A stretch of DNA of 57,402 nt, taken from positions 1 to 57,402 of the IMG/VR virus record IMGVR_UViG_3300049460_000367; one strand, written 5' to 3'. The DNA comes from a virus. This document shows, one piece after another, positions 18,261 to 26,764 of the stretch; the first letter of the stretch is position 1, and each line of letters opens with the position of its first letter. A model generated the notes under the pieces. It saw only the letters and a program-made list of their open reading frames with translations, searched no databases and was not told where the DNA came from. Position numbers and translations under genes: made by a program.

Positions 18261-18943
18261 TCACCTTTTCGCCGCCTTGAGCAGCCGCATAATGTCCATC
18301 CCCATCGCCTGCGCATCCTGCACAGGCTCCGGAGCAGGTTCCCGATCGGGTAGAAAGTCCGAAAACTCGGCCTTGCCACCAAAGCCGCGATTGAAAATGG
18401 TGGCCAACAACGCAATCCCCTGCTCGATCCGGACGCCCAGATTGAGCGTGCCCGTCTGGCGCACGTAGGCGCGCCAGGACAGGAACTCGGGGTAACTCAT
18501 ATTGGCCTTCGCTTCCTCGACCGTTCGCCCGCCGATGCCGTTGAGCGCAAGCTCATGCCAGAACTCATCGTCGGGCGTTACTTTTTTTCCGCGTCTTCCT
18601 CGCGCAGGCCGTTGGCCTCGGAGATAGCCGACAGAAGCGCGATGGTCAGCTCGGCGGTGATGCCGTCATGGCCCAGAGCCGGAGAGCCGCGCACGTGGTC
18701 AACGGTGAAAACCGGCGAACCGTCCTCTTTGCAGATGCAGGAGGCAATACGGTTGGCGGTCCAATCAGCGCCCTGTGCTTGCTGCTCCCAGCGGCTTGTG
18801 ATCGCGGTGAATGAATCCTTGCGCACATGGACGTAGGCTTTGTGGGCCTTGCCGTCGGAATGCCAGATGATTTCCTTCTTGACCGGCGCACCGACGAACC
18901 CGCCGCCAGCTTGGAGCGATTCAATGCTCAGTTGTTGGCTCAT
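18261..18943 (-). CDS. GT: Tail assembly chaperone GT, -1 frameshift fusion product
   Basis: Programmed fusion of G and T, as in lambda. Ribosomes read G from 18943, slip back one base on the A-AAA-AAG heptamer at 18581-18587, and continue as V-T-P-D-D-E-F-W into the T frame, which is open to 18261. This gives a predicted 227-aa product (121 from G and 106 downstream). The T part alone is visible as MSYPEFLSWRAYVRQTG to LLKAAKR. In lambda, GT binds the tape measure and recruits the tail tube protein. The 3' end lies 3 bp before the tape measure gene. Confidence 0.88.
18578..18943 (-). CDS. G: Tail assembly chaperone G
   Basis: A 121-aa chaperone of the lambda gpG type, encoded between the tail tube and tape measure genes. 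The start MSQQLSIESLQAGGGFVGAP and the fold pattern (beta strands then helix AELTIALLSAISEANGL) match the family. It ends GAA AAA AAG TAA, so termination happens right at the slippery sequence. It covers the tape measure during tail assembly and is not in the mature virion in lambda. Confidence 0.9.
   Translation of the reverse strand: MSQQLSIESLQAGGGFVGAPVKKEIIWHSDGKAHKAYVHVRKDSFTAITSRWEQQAQGADWTANRIASCICKEDGSPVFTVDHVRGSPALGHDGITAELTIALLSAISEANGLREEDAEKK
18581..18587 (-). promoter_or_regulatory. -1 ribosomal frameshift slippery site A-AAA-AAG
   Basis: The minus-strand heptamer A AAA AAG is in the correct X-XXY-YYZ register relative to G and is followed at once by the zero-frame stop TAA. 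The -1 frame from 18581 reads straight into the T open frame. Confidence 0.88.
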
Positions 18944-18946
18944 GGC

Positions 18947-19450
18947 TTACGCGGCCTCCGCAGGGATCAGCGCTGGATCGCCGGACACCTGAATGCCCAC
19001 GGTGGACTTGACCACGTCGTTCAGGCCAAAGGTGAACGGAAAACTGTTCATGTAGCCGTCGAATGTGATCCAGCTGCGAGTTGTCGGAAGTACAAAGTCA
19101 CGCACGCCATCCGCGCCAGCAGTGACCTCGATGGTAGGCGGAACACCCAGGTTTTCAGCGTCGCGGGGACCATCGGAAAGGCCGACCGCCCACTGGAGCG
19201 TGGTGCCGGCAGTTTTCAGCTGATGCAAGCGAATGTGCGCGGGGTTGGCGGTATCGATGTTAATGCCAAACGACGCCGAACCTGGGGTAGCCAGGCCGGC
19301 TTCATAGGTGCGTGCTTTCGACGTGAAACAGGTGGTCTCGATCTGGTCGATAGAGGTATCGATGCCGTCCAGGGAGGTGAAGCAGCCGACGTTGATCAGC
19401 GAGAAGTCAGCGGGGTCGATGGCGTACAGCTCGGTACCTTGAGTTTTCAA
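18947..19450 (-). CDS. V: Major tail tube protein (gpV-like)
   Basis: A 167-aa protein upstream of G in the place of the lambda tail tube gene V. Sequence features are MKTQGTELYAIDP, a beta-rich body with the CFTSKARTYEAG loop, and a final segment (SFPFTFGLNDVVKSTVGIQVSGDP) typical of tube subunits that form stacked hexamers. It lacks the extra Ig-like C-terminal domain of lambda gpV, which explains its shorter length. Intrinsic hairpin 19495-19515 lies upstream, between the terminator gene and this gene. Confidence 0.88.
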   Translation of the reverse strand: MKTQGTELYAIDPADFSLINVGCFTSLDGIDTSIDQIETTCFTSKARTYEAGLATPGSASFGINIDTANPAHIRLHQLKTAGTTLQWAVGLSDGPRDAENLGVPPTIEVTAGADGVRDFVLPTTRSWITFDGYMNSFPFTFGLNDVVKSTVGIQVSGDPALIPAEAA

Positions 19451-19494
19451 TTTTAACTCCCTGATTTTCCTAGAAAATCACAATTAGCGGGCAT

Positions 19495-19515
19495 AAAAAA
19501 CCCGCCGAAGCGGGT
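19495..19515 (-). terminator. Intrinsic terminator-like hairpin before tail tube gene
   Basis: Minus strand ACCCGC/GCGGGT stem with GAAG-type loop and six T. Placed between tail terminator and tail tube genes, so it would reduce or set tube transcription unless antiterminated. Confidence 0.78.
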
Positions 19516-19535
19516 GTGGTTTTCAGGTGCAGCAT

Positions 19536-19901
19536 CTACAGGTCGACAAGCCATCCGGCGTCGAAGCTTTTGCGGTAATTCTTGGTGGCTGTATCGCGGG
19601 AATCCGGATTGAAGCCCGTGATATAGCAGTACGGCCCGACCGCCCTACGGATCGCCATCGCGACCTGCTCGGCAGAAGAGGCGGTATCGGCATACACATC
19701 GATCTGCAAGCCGTAGCGATCAGTCGCAGGCTGGCCAATCACAAAGTTGAGCGGGGACCCGCTGACCACTTGCCACACTGCGTAGGGCTTAGCGACACCC
19801 TGCGGCGCCTCGCCAAACGGATACAACCGCGTTGGGCTAACACCGAGCAGCGCCGTCACACCTGGCGCAGCAGCGCACACCTTGAAAATCGGTGCAGCCA
19901 T
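19536..19901 (-). CDS. Tail terminator / completion protein (DUF3168, gpU-like)
   Basis: A 121-aa DUF3168 protein that caps the tail tube and makes the joint with the head. Diagnostic are the N-terminal helix followed by PTRLYPFGEAPQGVAKPYAV and QIDVYADTASSAEQVA. The real start is ATG at 19901, which shares its A with the stop of the gp10-like gene (TGATG), so translation is coupled. Position between the gp10-like gene and tail tube is standard. Confidence 0.9.
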   Translation of the reverse strand: MAAPIFKVCAAAPGVTALLGVSPTRLYPFGEAPQGVAKPYAVWQVVSGSPLNFVIGQPATDRYGLQIDVYADTASSAEQVAMAIRRAVGPYCYITGFNPDSRDTATKNYRKSFDAGWLVDL

Positions 19902-20344
19902 CAATTCACCCCCAACTTGAGCAACTGAAACTTCGCAGAGCTCAAAAATTCCTTGAATACGGCCTCTCGGTTGTTGGCCAAGGCCGGCCGCAACATCGGC
20001 TGAGCGCGTGCAAACTCGGTGCCGAGCTCAACCCACCACCAATAGAACGTGTTGCCGCCACGCTGGCCTGCGCGGGTCTTGCGCACGCCCACCGATACGA
20101 TCGCGGCACCAAGTTCTGCGCCCTGGGCCTTCTGTTCAACCATGGCGATGTTTTTTGGCAGGTAGTTGCTGGTTTCTGGGTCGTCCACACGGGACGCCCG
20201 GTCCTGAGCATCCTTCAGCACGATGCCCATGGCATCCTTGGCAGCCGGCACCGCGACCTGGCTACGCACGCCCTGGCTGAGCTCACGAAACTTCGCCGAT
20301 AACGAATCGGCGCCGGTGAGCTTGTAGGAAACGAAATCAGCCAT
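19901..20344 (-). CDS. HK97 gp10-like head-tail joining / tail completion protein
   Basis: A 147-aa HK97-gp10-like protein. The family pattern is an N-terminal region followed by LSQGVRSQVAVPAAKDAMG and a C-terminal block NTFYWWWVELGTEFARAQP with RPAL, all visible. It contributes to head-tail joining. It overlaps its neighbours on both sides: 8 bp with the head closure gene and 3 bp with the terminator gene, typical of this connector cluster. Confidence 0.9.
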   Translation of the reverse strand: MADFVSYKLTGADSLSAKFRELSQGVRSQVAVPAAKDAMGIVLKDAQDRASRVDDPETSNYLPKNIAMVEQKAQGAELGAAIVSVGVRKTRAGQRGGNTFYWWWVELGTEFARAQPMLRPALANNREAVFKEFLSSAKFQLLKLGVN

Positions 20345-20675
20345 TGCTCACCCCCTTGGCAACGAGGATTGTCAGATATTCCAGGCCAGATTCAGGATCA
20401 GGCAATGCCGGCCCCTTCATCTCGTACACTTCACCACGGTGAATGATGCGCATGGTTGGTAGAACACCAGTTCGATAACGGATCCCGATCCGGGCAGTCG
20501 CTTCTGATTGAGCGGCCTGGGCGGCGAAAAGATCGCGAGCGCTGAGCGGCTCAAACCAGGCAGGAACACTTTCCCAGACTGCGATCCACCCCGGCGTCAG
20601 TTCTCCCGTTTCAGGATCCTGCGCTAGGTCTGGCGACTGAAACTCCACACGATGACGCAGTTTCCCAGATCTCAT
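20337..20675 (-). CDS. Head closure / head-tail adaptor protein
   Basis: A 112-aa phage head-tail joining protein of the SPP1 gp16-like family. Typical sequence: start MRSGKLRHRVEFQ, middle WIAVWESVPAWFEPLS followed by a helix with AAQSEATARI, and a beta end with IIHRGEVYEM. It closes the head channel below the connector. The gene touches the upstream connector gene by one base at 20675 and overlaps gp10-like by 8 bp. Confidence 0.9.
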   Translation of the reverse strand: MRSGKLRHRVEFQSPDLAQDPETGELTPGWIAVWESVPAWFEPLSARDLFAAQAAQSEATARIGIRYRTGVLPTMRIIHRGEVYEMKGPALPDPESGLEYLTILVAKGVSNG

Positions 20676-21016
20676 CAGATCCCCCAGCCCACCCGGTAGG
20701 GCGTCAGCAGCGAGCGTGAACCCAGCGGAAGCTCGCTCGAAATTGTCCCAATGACGACATCCTCGCGGTTTTCGAACAGCGAGCCCAATATCAGCAGGCA
20801 GGCGGCCCGTACCGACGGGTTAATAACTATTGGGGACTTCCCACCAACCCCGGCCGCAATCGCCGAGGCAAGCGCATCCGCATCGGAGTAGAAAGACCGA
20901 TTCATGAACTGCGCAGCGCTATCCTCCGCAGCCTCAAGCAGAAACTGCACGTTCGCACGGTCTTCTTCCTCGGCGCGTAAATGCTGCATGGCATCGTCCA
21001 TGTTGATCGCGGTCAT
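20675..21016 (-). CDS. Head-tail connector protein (HK97 gp6-like)
   Basis: A 113-aa connector with an all-helical N-terminal region (DDAMQHLRAEEEDRANVQFL) and the hallmark helix RAACLLILGSLFENRED, followed by LLTPYRVGWGI, the usual end of gp6-type adaptors. It attaches under the portal as a ring. It sits directly before the head closure gene, as in HK97. Confidence 0.9.
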   Translation of the reverse strand: MTAINMDDAMQHLRAEEEDRANVQFLLEAAEDSAAQFMNRSFYSDADALASAIAAGVGGKSPIVINPSVRAACLLILGSLFENREDVVIGTISSELPLGSRSLLTPYRVGWGI

Positions 21017-21019
21017 GGC

Positions 21020-21397
21020 CTACGCCTTTGGTTTTTTGTCGGTTGCCAGACCAGCAGCAATCAGCGAAATCGCATCGTGCTTCGGCGAGAGATAGCCCGC
21101 GCCGCCGCGGCGGCGAACTTCTTTACCGTCCAGATAGCTGCGCAGCGGGAAGATCATGATCGAGTTACCCGATGCTTCCACCTTCGCGGAAGCGACGGAG
21201 TTCGCATCGACAACGGCAGCGGCGGTATCAGCTAGGACAGCATTTGGTGCGGCGGCATCCGAAGCTGCGGTGTTACCAGGGCTGTTTTGAGCGGTATCGC
21301 CGGCAGTAGTGGGGGCACCTGCGGCGGGTGCGGCTAAAGCCGTATCCACTGCGGTATCACCGTTTTTTTCGGATGCAGTTGAAGTGGTACGCGCCAT
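21020..21397 (-). CDS. Hypothetical head-region protein with Ala/Thr-rich N-terminus
   Basis: A 125-aa protein between capsid and connector. Residues 1-75 are low-complexity, rich in Ala, Thr, Asp and Asn and probably disordered. The compact C-terminal part (about 76-125) contains IMIFPLRSYLDGKEVRRRGG and SPKHDAISLIAAGLATDKKP. A short conserved C-terminus behind a variable linker fits a small accessory head protein, but I cannot name it. ATATCTCC-type ribosome site (GGAGATATCGAA) precedes the ATG. Confidence 0.7.
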   Translation of the reverse strand: MARTTSTASEKNGDTAVDTALAAPAAGAPTTAGDTAQNSPGNTAASDAAAPNAVLADTAAAVVDANSVASAKVEASGNSIMIFPLRSYLDGKEVRRRGGAGYLSPKHDAISLIAAGLATDKKPKA

Positions 21398-21420
21398 TTC
21401 GATATCTCCTAAACGAGAAA

Positions 21421-21438
21421 GGCCACCGCTCGGTGGCC
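21421..21438. terminator. Weak bidirectional hairpin downstream of capsid gene
   Basis: GGCCACC/GGTGGCC 7-bp inverted repeat between the capsid gene and the 125-aa gene; short T runs on either side, so termination would be weak. Confidence 0.5.
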
Positions 21439-21451
21439 TTTTGACTGGGGA

Positions 21452-22642
21452 TCAAGCGTTGGTCAGATCGCCGGTGACGAAGGCTTCTGGGCGGTACACA
21501 GCAAACGCCAAACGCTCTTCCGCGCGAATGGTGACCATGTTGTTCTCGAAGTCTTTGTCGTTTTCGGTCGAGATGAGTACCTCGATACCCATGCGGTCGA
21601 AGATCTGGGCAGCCAGGTTGAATGCACCGACCAGGAACTGGTCCTGAACGATGGCCTGAGTCTCGACCACCGGCAGGTTCCACAGACGCGGAGCAGTACC
21701 ATCCTGGGGTTTGCCGATGATGTAGCGGCCCTCGCCGTCCTTCAGAAGCTCGATGGCCGCCCAGTCAATCGGGTTGAGAACCACGCCCGTCGATGGGAAC
21801 TCAGCCAGGGTTGCTTGCAGGAGTGCCAGGCGGATGCGGTCGATGCGCTGCTCGGCTGCCACGGTGATGCCGGCCGGCGCAGCGTAGGCCTGGGCCTGCG
21901 GGATGATGCCGTTCAGGTTGTTGCCAGTGCCGTTGCCGTAGAGCAACTGGGCTTCTTCAGCCAGGAGCAGGCCATAGCGCGCCCGGGCGTCGATATAGCT
22001 TTGCAGCGCGGCGGCATCGTCCAGAATCTGGCGGCTACCCTTGAACAGGTGAGCGATGGTGCGCACGTTCGCGTTTTCAAGCGCGAAGGTTAGATCGCTG
22101 TACGGCTTGGCCAGGCCTTCACCGACGATCGCGGCGTTGTTGGTAAAGCCGGTCTCGCGGACATACTCAACCGCGTTGCTGCCGGTGGTACCCGGCGCGA
22201 CTAGGTCGCGGATGGTCAGGCGACGCTGCGGCGCCAGGATCACACCGACGCGGTCGGGGGCGACCAGAGCGCCACCAGTGGCGGTGGTGATGGCGGCGCG
22301 CGGAACCTCAACGCGCCGCGAACCGCGGAACGAACTGGTCACACCCTCTTCGGTCATCTTGGCGGCGACCAGGTGACCCGCGGACTGCTGAACTTCTGGC
22401 TCGTGTTGCTTGCCAGCATTGACCAGCTTCTGCTCGGCCTCGCCGACACGGGCTTGCAACTCGCCCTGCTTGAGCAGCAGCTCGTCGACTTTGGCGCGAG
22501 TTTCGGCCTGCATTTCACCAGAGGCTTTGATTTCCTTCTCGGTGCGCTCAGCATAGGTTTTGATTTGATCACCGACCGCTTTTAGGTCGGCCTGAGTTTG
22601 CTTCTGGGAAGCTTCGATTTGAGCGTAATCCGGAGCTGGCAT
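21452..22642 (-). CDS. Major capsid protein, HK97 fold
   Basis: A 396-aa HK97-type major capsid protein. Residues 1-105 are a Lys/Glu/Gln-rich coiled coil, equivalent to the delta (scaffold) domain removed by the prohead protease. The core aligns with HK97 gp5: NAVEYVRETGFTNNA (156-170), AKPYSDLTF (178-186), SRQILDDA (203-210), VVLNPIDW (287-294) and AEERLAFAVYRP (374-385). The residues equivalent to the HK97 isopeptide crosslink are present by manual alignment: Lys179, Asn368 and catalytic Glu375, the last two with the same 7-residue spacing as in HK97. The mature shell may therefore be covalently crosslinked. Confidence 0.96.
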   Translation of the reverse strand: MPAPDYAQIEASQKQTQADLKAVGDQIKTYAERTEKEIKASGEMQAETRAKVDELLLKQGELQARVGEAEQKLVNAGKQHEPEVQQSAGHLVAAKMTEEGVTSSFRGSRRVEVPRAAITTATGGALVAPDRVGVILAPQRRLTIRDLVAPGTTGSNAVEYVRETGFTNNAAIVGEGLAKPYSDLTFALENANVRTIAHLFKGSRQILDDAAALQSYIDARARYGLLLAEEAQLLYGNGTGNNLNGIIPQAQAYAAPAGITVAAEQRIDRIRLALLQATLAEFPSTGVVLNPIDWAAIELLKDGEGRYIIGKPQDGTAPRLWNLPVVETQAIVQDQFLVGAFNLAAQIFDRMGIEVLISTENDKDFENNMVTIRAEERLAFAVYRPEAFVTGDLTNA

Positions 22643-22663
22643 TTTTTGGTCCTTTCAGAAATG

Positions 22664-22685
22664 AAAAAACCGCCACAGGGGCGGT
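22664..22685 (-). terminator. Intrinsic terminator-like hairpin between protease and capsid
   Basis: Minus strand ACCGCC/GGCGGT stem followed by six T, just before the capsid gene. Confidence 0.75.
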
Positions 22686-22711
22686 AGGTAATCGGTTGCG
22701 GTTACAGCCGT

Positions 22712-23575
22712 TCAGCAGCTCGGGAACAAACTTCGAAGCGCTGACGCCTGGTTTGCGGTTTCTTCAAACGCGGATACATCAAGGGCAGCGCTAGGCATGC
22801 CCGGCACGACAGCGCGAAGCGTGTCGCCGCCAGCAGCGCTAGACGTGCTGGTCTTGATTTCGGAAATGAGTTTGCGTCGCTCGCTGCGAGGCATGCCGGA
22901 CTTCGCCAGCGCCGCGTCGAGCTTGCGAGCTGAATGGGCCTGCGCGCCCACCTCGCTCGGCGCTTGTTCAACCTCGGACGCCGAGATCAGACCTGTAGCG
23001 AAGCCCTTCTCGACGGCATTCGATCCGTTCATGTAGGTCTCGGCGTCGAGCATTTTCTCCACCGCCGCTTCATCTTGTCCGCTGGTGTCTGCGTACAAGC
23101 TGATCATGGCACGGTCGAACTCTTCCATCGTGTCGGCGAGTTCGCGGATAGCATGTCGATTGCCCGCGAAATACGTCCAGCAGTTATGGATCATCAGGAA
23201 CGCGGTCTTGGCAACTTCGCGTCTAGCGCCCGCCATTGCGATGACGGATGCCGCCGAAGCGGCCAGACCAAGGACCTTGATGGTGACCTCCTGCGAGTGC
23301 TCGAGCAGGCGGTTGTAAATCGCGATGCCTTCGAACATGTCGCCGCCTGGCGAGTTGATGTAAACGGTGACCGGCTTGTCCCCGATGGCCCGCAGCGCGG
23401 CGTCGACGCGCTTGAGGGTGACGCCCTCGCCGAACCAGTCCTCACCGATAATGCCGTACATGGTGATGGTGTCGGTGCCGGCTTCAAGCTCGGCGCGCAG
23501 GTCCGGGTTCCAAAGATCGAGCGCCCGCGGGCTTAACTCACATTTGAAGCTGCGGGCATTGATGTTCAGCGGCAT
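22712..23575 (-). CDS. ClpP-like (S14) prohead protease
   Basis: A 287-aa ClpP-fold prohead protease that cuts the capsid delta domain during maturation. ClpP elements are VYINSPGGDMFEG (71-83), the Ser107 nucleophile in GLAASAASVIAMAG, and His130 in FLMIHNCW. The C-terminal 80 residues are a helical/low-complexity tail. The start at 23575 (MPLNINARSF) is chosen because CAGGAG lies five bases upstream and the portal stop is at 23578; upstream in-frame sequence belongs to the portal gene. A ClpP rather than HK97 gp4-type (U35) protease is common in D3-like phages. Confidence 0.93.
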   Translation of the reverse strand: MPLNINARSFKCELSPRALDLWNPDLRAELEAGTDTITMYGIIGEDWFGEGVTLKRVDAALRAIGDKPVTVYINSPGGDMFEGIAIYNRLLEHSQEVTIKVLGLAASAASVIAMAGARREVAKTAFLMIHNCWTYFAGNRHAIRELADTMEEFDRAMISLYADTSGQDEAAVEKMLDAETYMNGSNAVEKGFATGLISASEVEQAPSEVGAQAHSARKLDAALAKSGMPRSERRKLISEIKTSTSSAAGGDTLRAVVPGMPSAALDVSAFEETANQASALRSLFPSC

Positions 23576-23577
23576 GG

Positions 23578-24891
23578 TTACTCCTGAGCCTGGCCAAGCC
23601 AGTTTTTCAAAGCGGCCTGAGCGGCCTGGCCATCGGTGGATTCGCCCAGCTTGTCGATTGGGGTCAGATTCGTCTGTACGGTGAGCACGCCGGCGTTGCC
23701 GCCATGGCGCGGCAGGTTCTCTTTCACCCGGCATTCGTCGCGGGTCATGATCCCGTTTTGCGTCATCTGGCTATACCAGGCTGAGCGCCCAGCGGTGTCT
23801 GCCTTCAGGAACGCTTCAAGGGAGAACTCGGCGTAATACGAAACACGATCTGCAGGGGTGAGCAGACGTTTGTTCACGCACTGCTGGATCTGGTTCGTGA
23901 TCGAGCTGATGCTGAAGGTCAGGAAGGCAATCATTTGCTGTTCCAGGCCTGTCCCCCAGTTGCTGCCTGCATCCGTCTTTCCCACCATCCAAGGCGGTAC
24001 CCCGAACCAGCGGCAAACCTCCTCGACGCTGTAGCCCCTGGACTCAAGCAGTTGGGCGTCCACCGGGTTAATCCCGATCGACTCTGGCGTAATGCCCTGC
24101 TCAAGCACCGGCGAGCGGCCAGCGTTCAAAGCCCCAGAAACCTGCTTTACGTAGTCCCGAAACTCTTCACGCTGCTCGGGTTTCAACACCCGATCGACCT
24201 TGAAAGCCACCGCAGGAAGCAACCCGTTCTTAAACGTGCCGTTCGCAGCATCATCGGCGGACATCGCCGCACCGAAAACGTCGGCCCCGTAGCGAATGGC
24301 CGAGAGCCCCACCCTTCCGTCCAGGCTGAACGCCGGAATATGCAGCATGTCTTGGCGCAAAATTGGGCGACGCGGGCCTTTCCGGGGCCGGTACCAATAG
24401 GCAACCCGGCCATCAGCGTCCAGGTCCATTTCCACTCGGCTGGGCAGCAAAAAATCGAGCGCTACAATCCGGCCACCAATGCGGAGAATCTCCGCGAAGG
24501 CGTTACCGCGAAGCAGCATCGCCGCCACCATGGCCTGCCAAAACTGGAAGGCTGTCATGTCCTCGTTGGGGCTGGTGTGGACGATGTCGTAGAGGCCGAA
24601 GTCCCGAGCATCCTTGCGGCCACCGTCCGCCTCTCGCCGATAGACCCCCATCGGCAAACCCGCTACCGACGTCGAGATAATCCGCACGCACGACCAGACG
24701 GCCGATAGCTGCATGGCGTTATCGACGGTCACCGTTTTTCCCGAGCTGGACTGGCCACCCAGGAACTGGCTCCAGAAGCCGCCATCCCCAAGGCCTATCG
24801 ACTGGCCCAGCCACTCGTTCAGCGTTTGGCCCAGTGACGCACTCGGCTTGCGGGCCGCGCGCCCCAACACGGCCGATAATGATTTAGTCAC
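23578..24891 (-). CDS. Portal protein (HK97 gp3-like)
   Basis: A 437-aa HK97-family portal protein, the dodecameric DNA gate of the head. Landmarks: AVWSCVRIISTSVAGLP (65-80), LLRGNAFAEI, FKNGLLPAVAF, and the Pseudomonas/HK97 pattern RWFGVPPWMVG near 290-300 followed by GLEQQ. The start is GTG at 24891 with AAGGGG upstream; it overlaps the stop of the small membrane protein by 8 bp. Order terminase, membrane protein, portal, protease, capsid is the HK97/D3 type. Confidence 0.95.
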   Translation of the reverse strand: MTKSLSAVLGRAARKPSASLGQTLNEWLGQSIGLGDGGFWSQFLGGQSSSGKTVTVDNAMQLSAVWSCVRIISTSVAGLPMGVYRREADGGRKDARDFGLYDIVHTSPNEDMTAFQFWQAMVAAMLLRGNAFAEILRIGGRIVALDFLLPSRVEMDLDADGRVAYWYRPRKGPRRPILRQDMLHIPAFSLDGRVGLSAIRYGADVFGAAMSADDAANGTFKNGLLPAVAFKVDRVLKPEQREEFRDYVKQVSGALNAGRSPVLEQGITPESIGINPVDAQLLESRGYSVEEVCRWFGVPPWMVGKTDAGSNWGTGLEQQMIAFLTFSISSITNQIQQCVNKRLLTPADRVSYYAEFSLEAFLKADTAGRSAWYSQMTQNGIMTRDECRVKENLPRHGGNAGVLTVQTNLTPIDKLGESTDGQAAQAALKNWLGQAQE

Positions 24892-25045
24892 TGATCAGCC
24901 CCTTGCGCATGAATCCAGCCATGAGAAGTAGCGCTGCACCGCCGGCGATGAGGGCCCAGCCGGGCCCCTTCAAGACGTAGACGCCAGCGACTGCTGAAGC
25001 GAACCCACACACGGCGAGTAGCACGAAAATAATCAATGGGTTCAT
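24884..25045 (-). CDS. 53-aa membrane protein between terminase and portal
   Basis: A 53-aa protein starting MNPLIIFVLLAVCGF with two hydrophobic segments (about 3-24 and 29-46) and a positively charged end, FMRKGLISD. It is probably an inner-membrane hairpin. The ATG overlaps the terminase stop (ATGA) and the gene overlaps the portal start by 8 bp, so it is embedded in a coupled series and is very likely translated. A similar small membrane protein at this place occurs in other HK97-like Pseudomonas phages as far as I recall; its function is not known to me. Confidence 0.7.
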   Translation of the reverse strand: MNPLIIFVLLAVCGFASAVAGVYVLKGPGWALIAGGAALLLMAGFMRKGLISD

Positions 25046-26739
25046 ACGATGATCGGGTTCCTGATGGCAGCCATGAAATCATCGTTGCCCCGGCCTTCGG
25101 GGTTCAGCGAAATCAGGGTCACCGCGTTAAATAGCGCCATCAAGGGGTCAATCTTGGCCGACCCGCTGGCTTGTTTGGTGATCAGGATCGAGTTCGCGCG
25201 CGGCTCAACCTTTGCGTTGCCGACGCACCAGGACATCATGGGCTGGCCGCCGTGCTTCATCCCGCCTTCGGCCAGCTTTCGTTCGGCGGTCTTGATTGCG
25301 CCGCCGAGTTTCCAGCCCTGGCTGATGGCTACGATTTTCTCGGGCGGGATCTCGCGCTCGATCATCGCGTCATAAATCGCGCCGATGCCAACAGGATCGA
25401 CGCCCACCTTGTCCAGCAAACCGGACTCTTCGATCTGCTCGACGAGGTCGGCCACATCGTTCACGTCATCGCCGATGCGCACCGACAATGTGAGGTTTCC
25501 CTGCTTATCGAAGTCATGGAATCGCGGCGCTTCGGCCTTTCGGCGCTCCAGCACCGAGGGGTGCGCCCAGGCATGCGTCCAGATGAGCCAATCACGGGTC
25601 CGCTTGTCACGCCCGACCGCGGCGAACCCCAAGAGGTCGTCGAGGCCGCCGCCGTCGATACCGACATCAATCACCTCAGACATCGAGATCAGCATTTCCA
25701 GGGTCAGCACCGGCACCGCCGCCGCAGCCCAGAAATCGGCACCGGCCCAGCGATCCGATCGAAGCGCCAGGCCAATCTCAACGTTCAGGTGCTTCGACAT
25801 GAAGCCAAGCACCTCGGCCTCACCAGCTTCCTCGGCCTTCTTCATTTCCCGAATCAGGAACTTCTCACTGACCGAGTACCCCATGTTGGGGTTGGTGATG
25901 TAGAAGTTTTCCGGGTTCCGATGCTCGTCAGCCTTGAGGATCCGATCTGGAAACTCGTAGATCACGGGCAGGAAGTTCGGGTCGATGATCGTCCCGTCGC
26001 GAACGCCCCGCGCATACTGCAGCTTCTCGCGGAATACACCTGCCGGCGGTTGGTCCGACTGGGTGGTCAAGTAGATGACAAACCCTTCCGGCCTCGATGC
26101 CAATCCCCCCGTGGCTTCCCGTAGCATATTGGCTGCATGCGGGTTCTTGCCGAACAGGTGGAGTTCGTCCACCAGAACTACGGCAGCCTTCTTGCCGCCG
26201 ACTGTATTCTGGTCAGCCGCTACAACTTTCAGTGTTGCGCCTGACTCGCGGTGCGTGATCGTGCGGACGTGGTCCTGAACGTGAAGAAGAGCTGACAGCT
26301 CTTCGTCATGCTTGACCATGTCGCGGGCCGGAGCATATGCGTTGTTGGCCACCTCAATCGTCGGAGCCAGGATGATGAACTCGGCGGACTGACGCCAGTT
26401 GCGGATGAGGACCGTAAGCATGATCGCCGCGGCAATAGTGCTCTTTGCGTTCTTCTTGCTGATGAGCAGGAAGAACTCCTGGATCAACCGCTCGCCGGTG
26501 CTGGCGTTGTACGCGCCGAAGATGGCCCCGGCCAGATCAGAGATCCAAGGCGCACAGGATTCACCAATCAGAGGGCTACCAGGTGCATCCACAATCCGCA
26601 GGTCGTTCAGCACCTGGAGGCAAGCTTCCGCCTCGTCCGGGAACAGGGGTGGAAAAGGTACCAACGATCGTCGGTTGACGATGCGCGACTCCCAGTCCCG
26701 GCACGAGGTGTCCCAAACTGGTTCGCTCAATTCTTTCAC
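25042..26739 (-). CDS. terL: Terminase large subunit
   Basis: A 565-aa packaging motor. The ATPase has a deviant Walker A, FLLISKKNAKST (90-101), as in HK97-type terminases, and Walker B VVLVDELHLF (187-196), followed by the coupling motif YLTTQSDQ. The C-terminal nuclease domain carries the first metal Asp in VIDVGIDGGG (about 353-362) and a later D in KVGVDPVGIG. The start is GTG at 26739, the first possible start after an in-frame stop; its ribosome site is weak (AAGCG). It packages DNA into the portal with the small subunit. Confidence 0.95.
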   Translation of the reverse strand: MKELSEPVWDTSCRDWESRIVNRRSLVPFPPLFPDEAEACLQVLNDLRIVDAPGSPLIGESCAPWISDLAGAIFGAYNASTGERLIQEFFLLISKKNAKSTIAAAIMLTVLIRNWRQSAEFIILAPTIEVANNAYAPARDMVKHDEELSALLHVQDHVRTITHRESGATLKVVAADQNTVGGKKAAVVLVDELHLFGKNPHAANMLREATGGLASRPEGFVIYLTTQSDQPPAGVFREKLQYARGVRDGTIIDPNFLPVIYEFPDRILKADEHRNPENFYITNPNMGYSVSEKFLIREMKKAEEAGEAEVLGFMSKHLNVEIGLALRSDRWAGADFWAAAAVPVLTLEMLISMSEVIDVGIDGGGLDDLLGFAAVGRDKRTRDWLIWTHAWAHPSVLERRKAEAPRFHDFDKQGNLTLSVRIGDDVNDVADLVEQIEESGLLDKVGVDPVGIGAIYDAMIEREIPPEKIVAISQGWKLGGAIKTAERKLAEGGMKHGGQPMMSWCVGNAKVEPRANSILITKQASGSAKIDPLMALFNAVTLISLNPEGRGNDDFMAAIRNPIIV

Positions 26740-26764
26740 CGCTTATGATGGATTGGAGTGGCGA

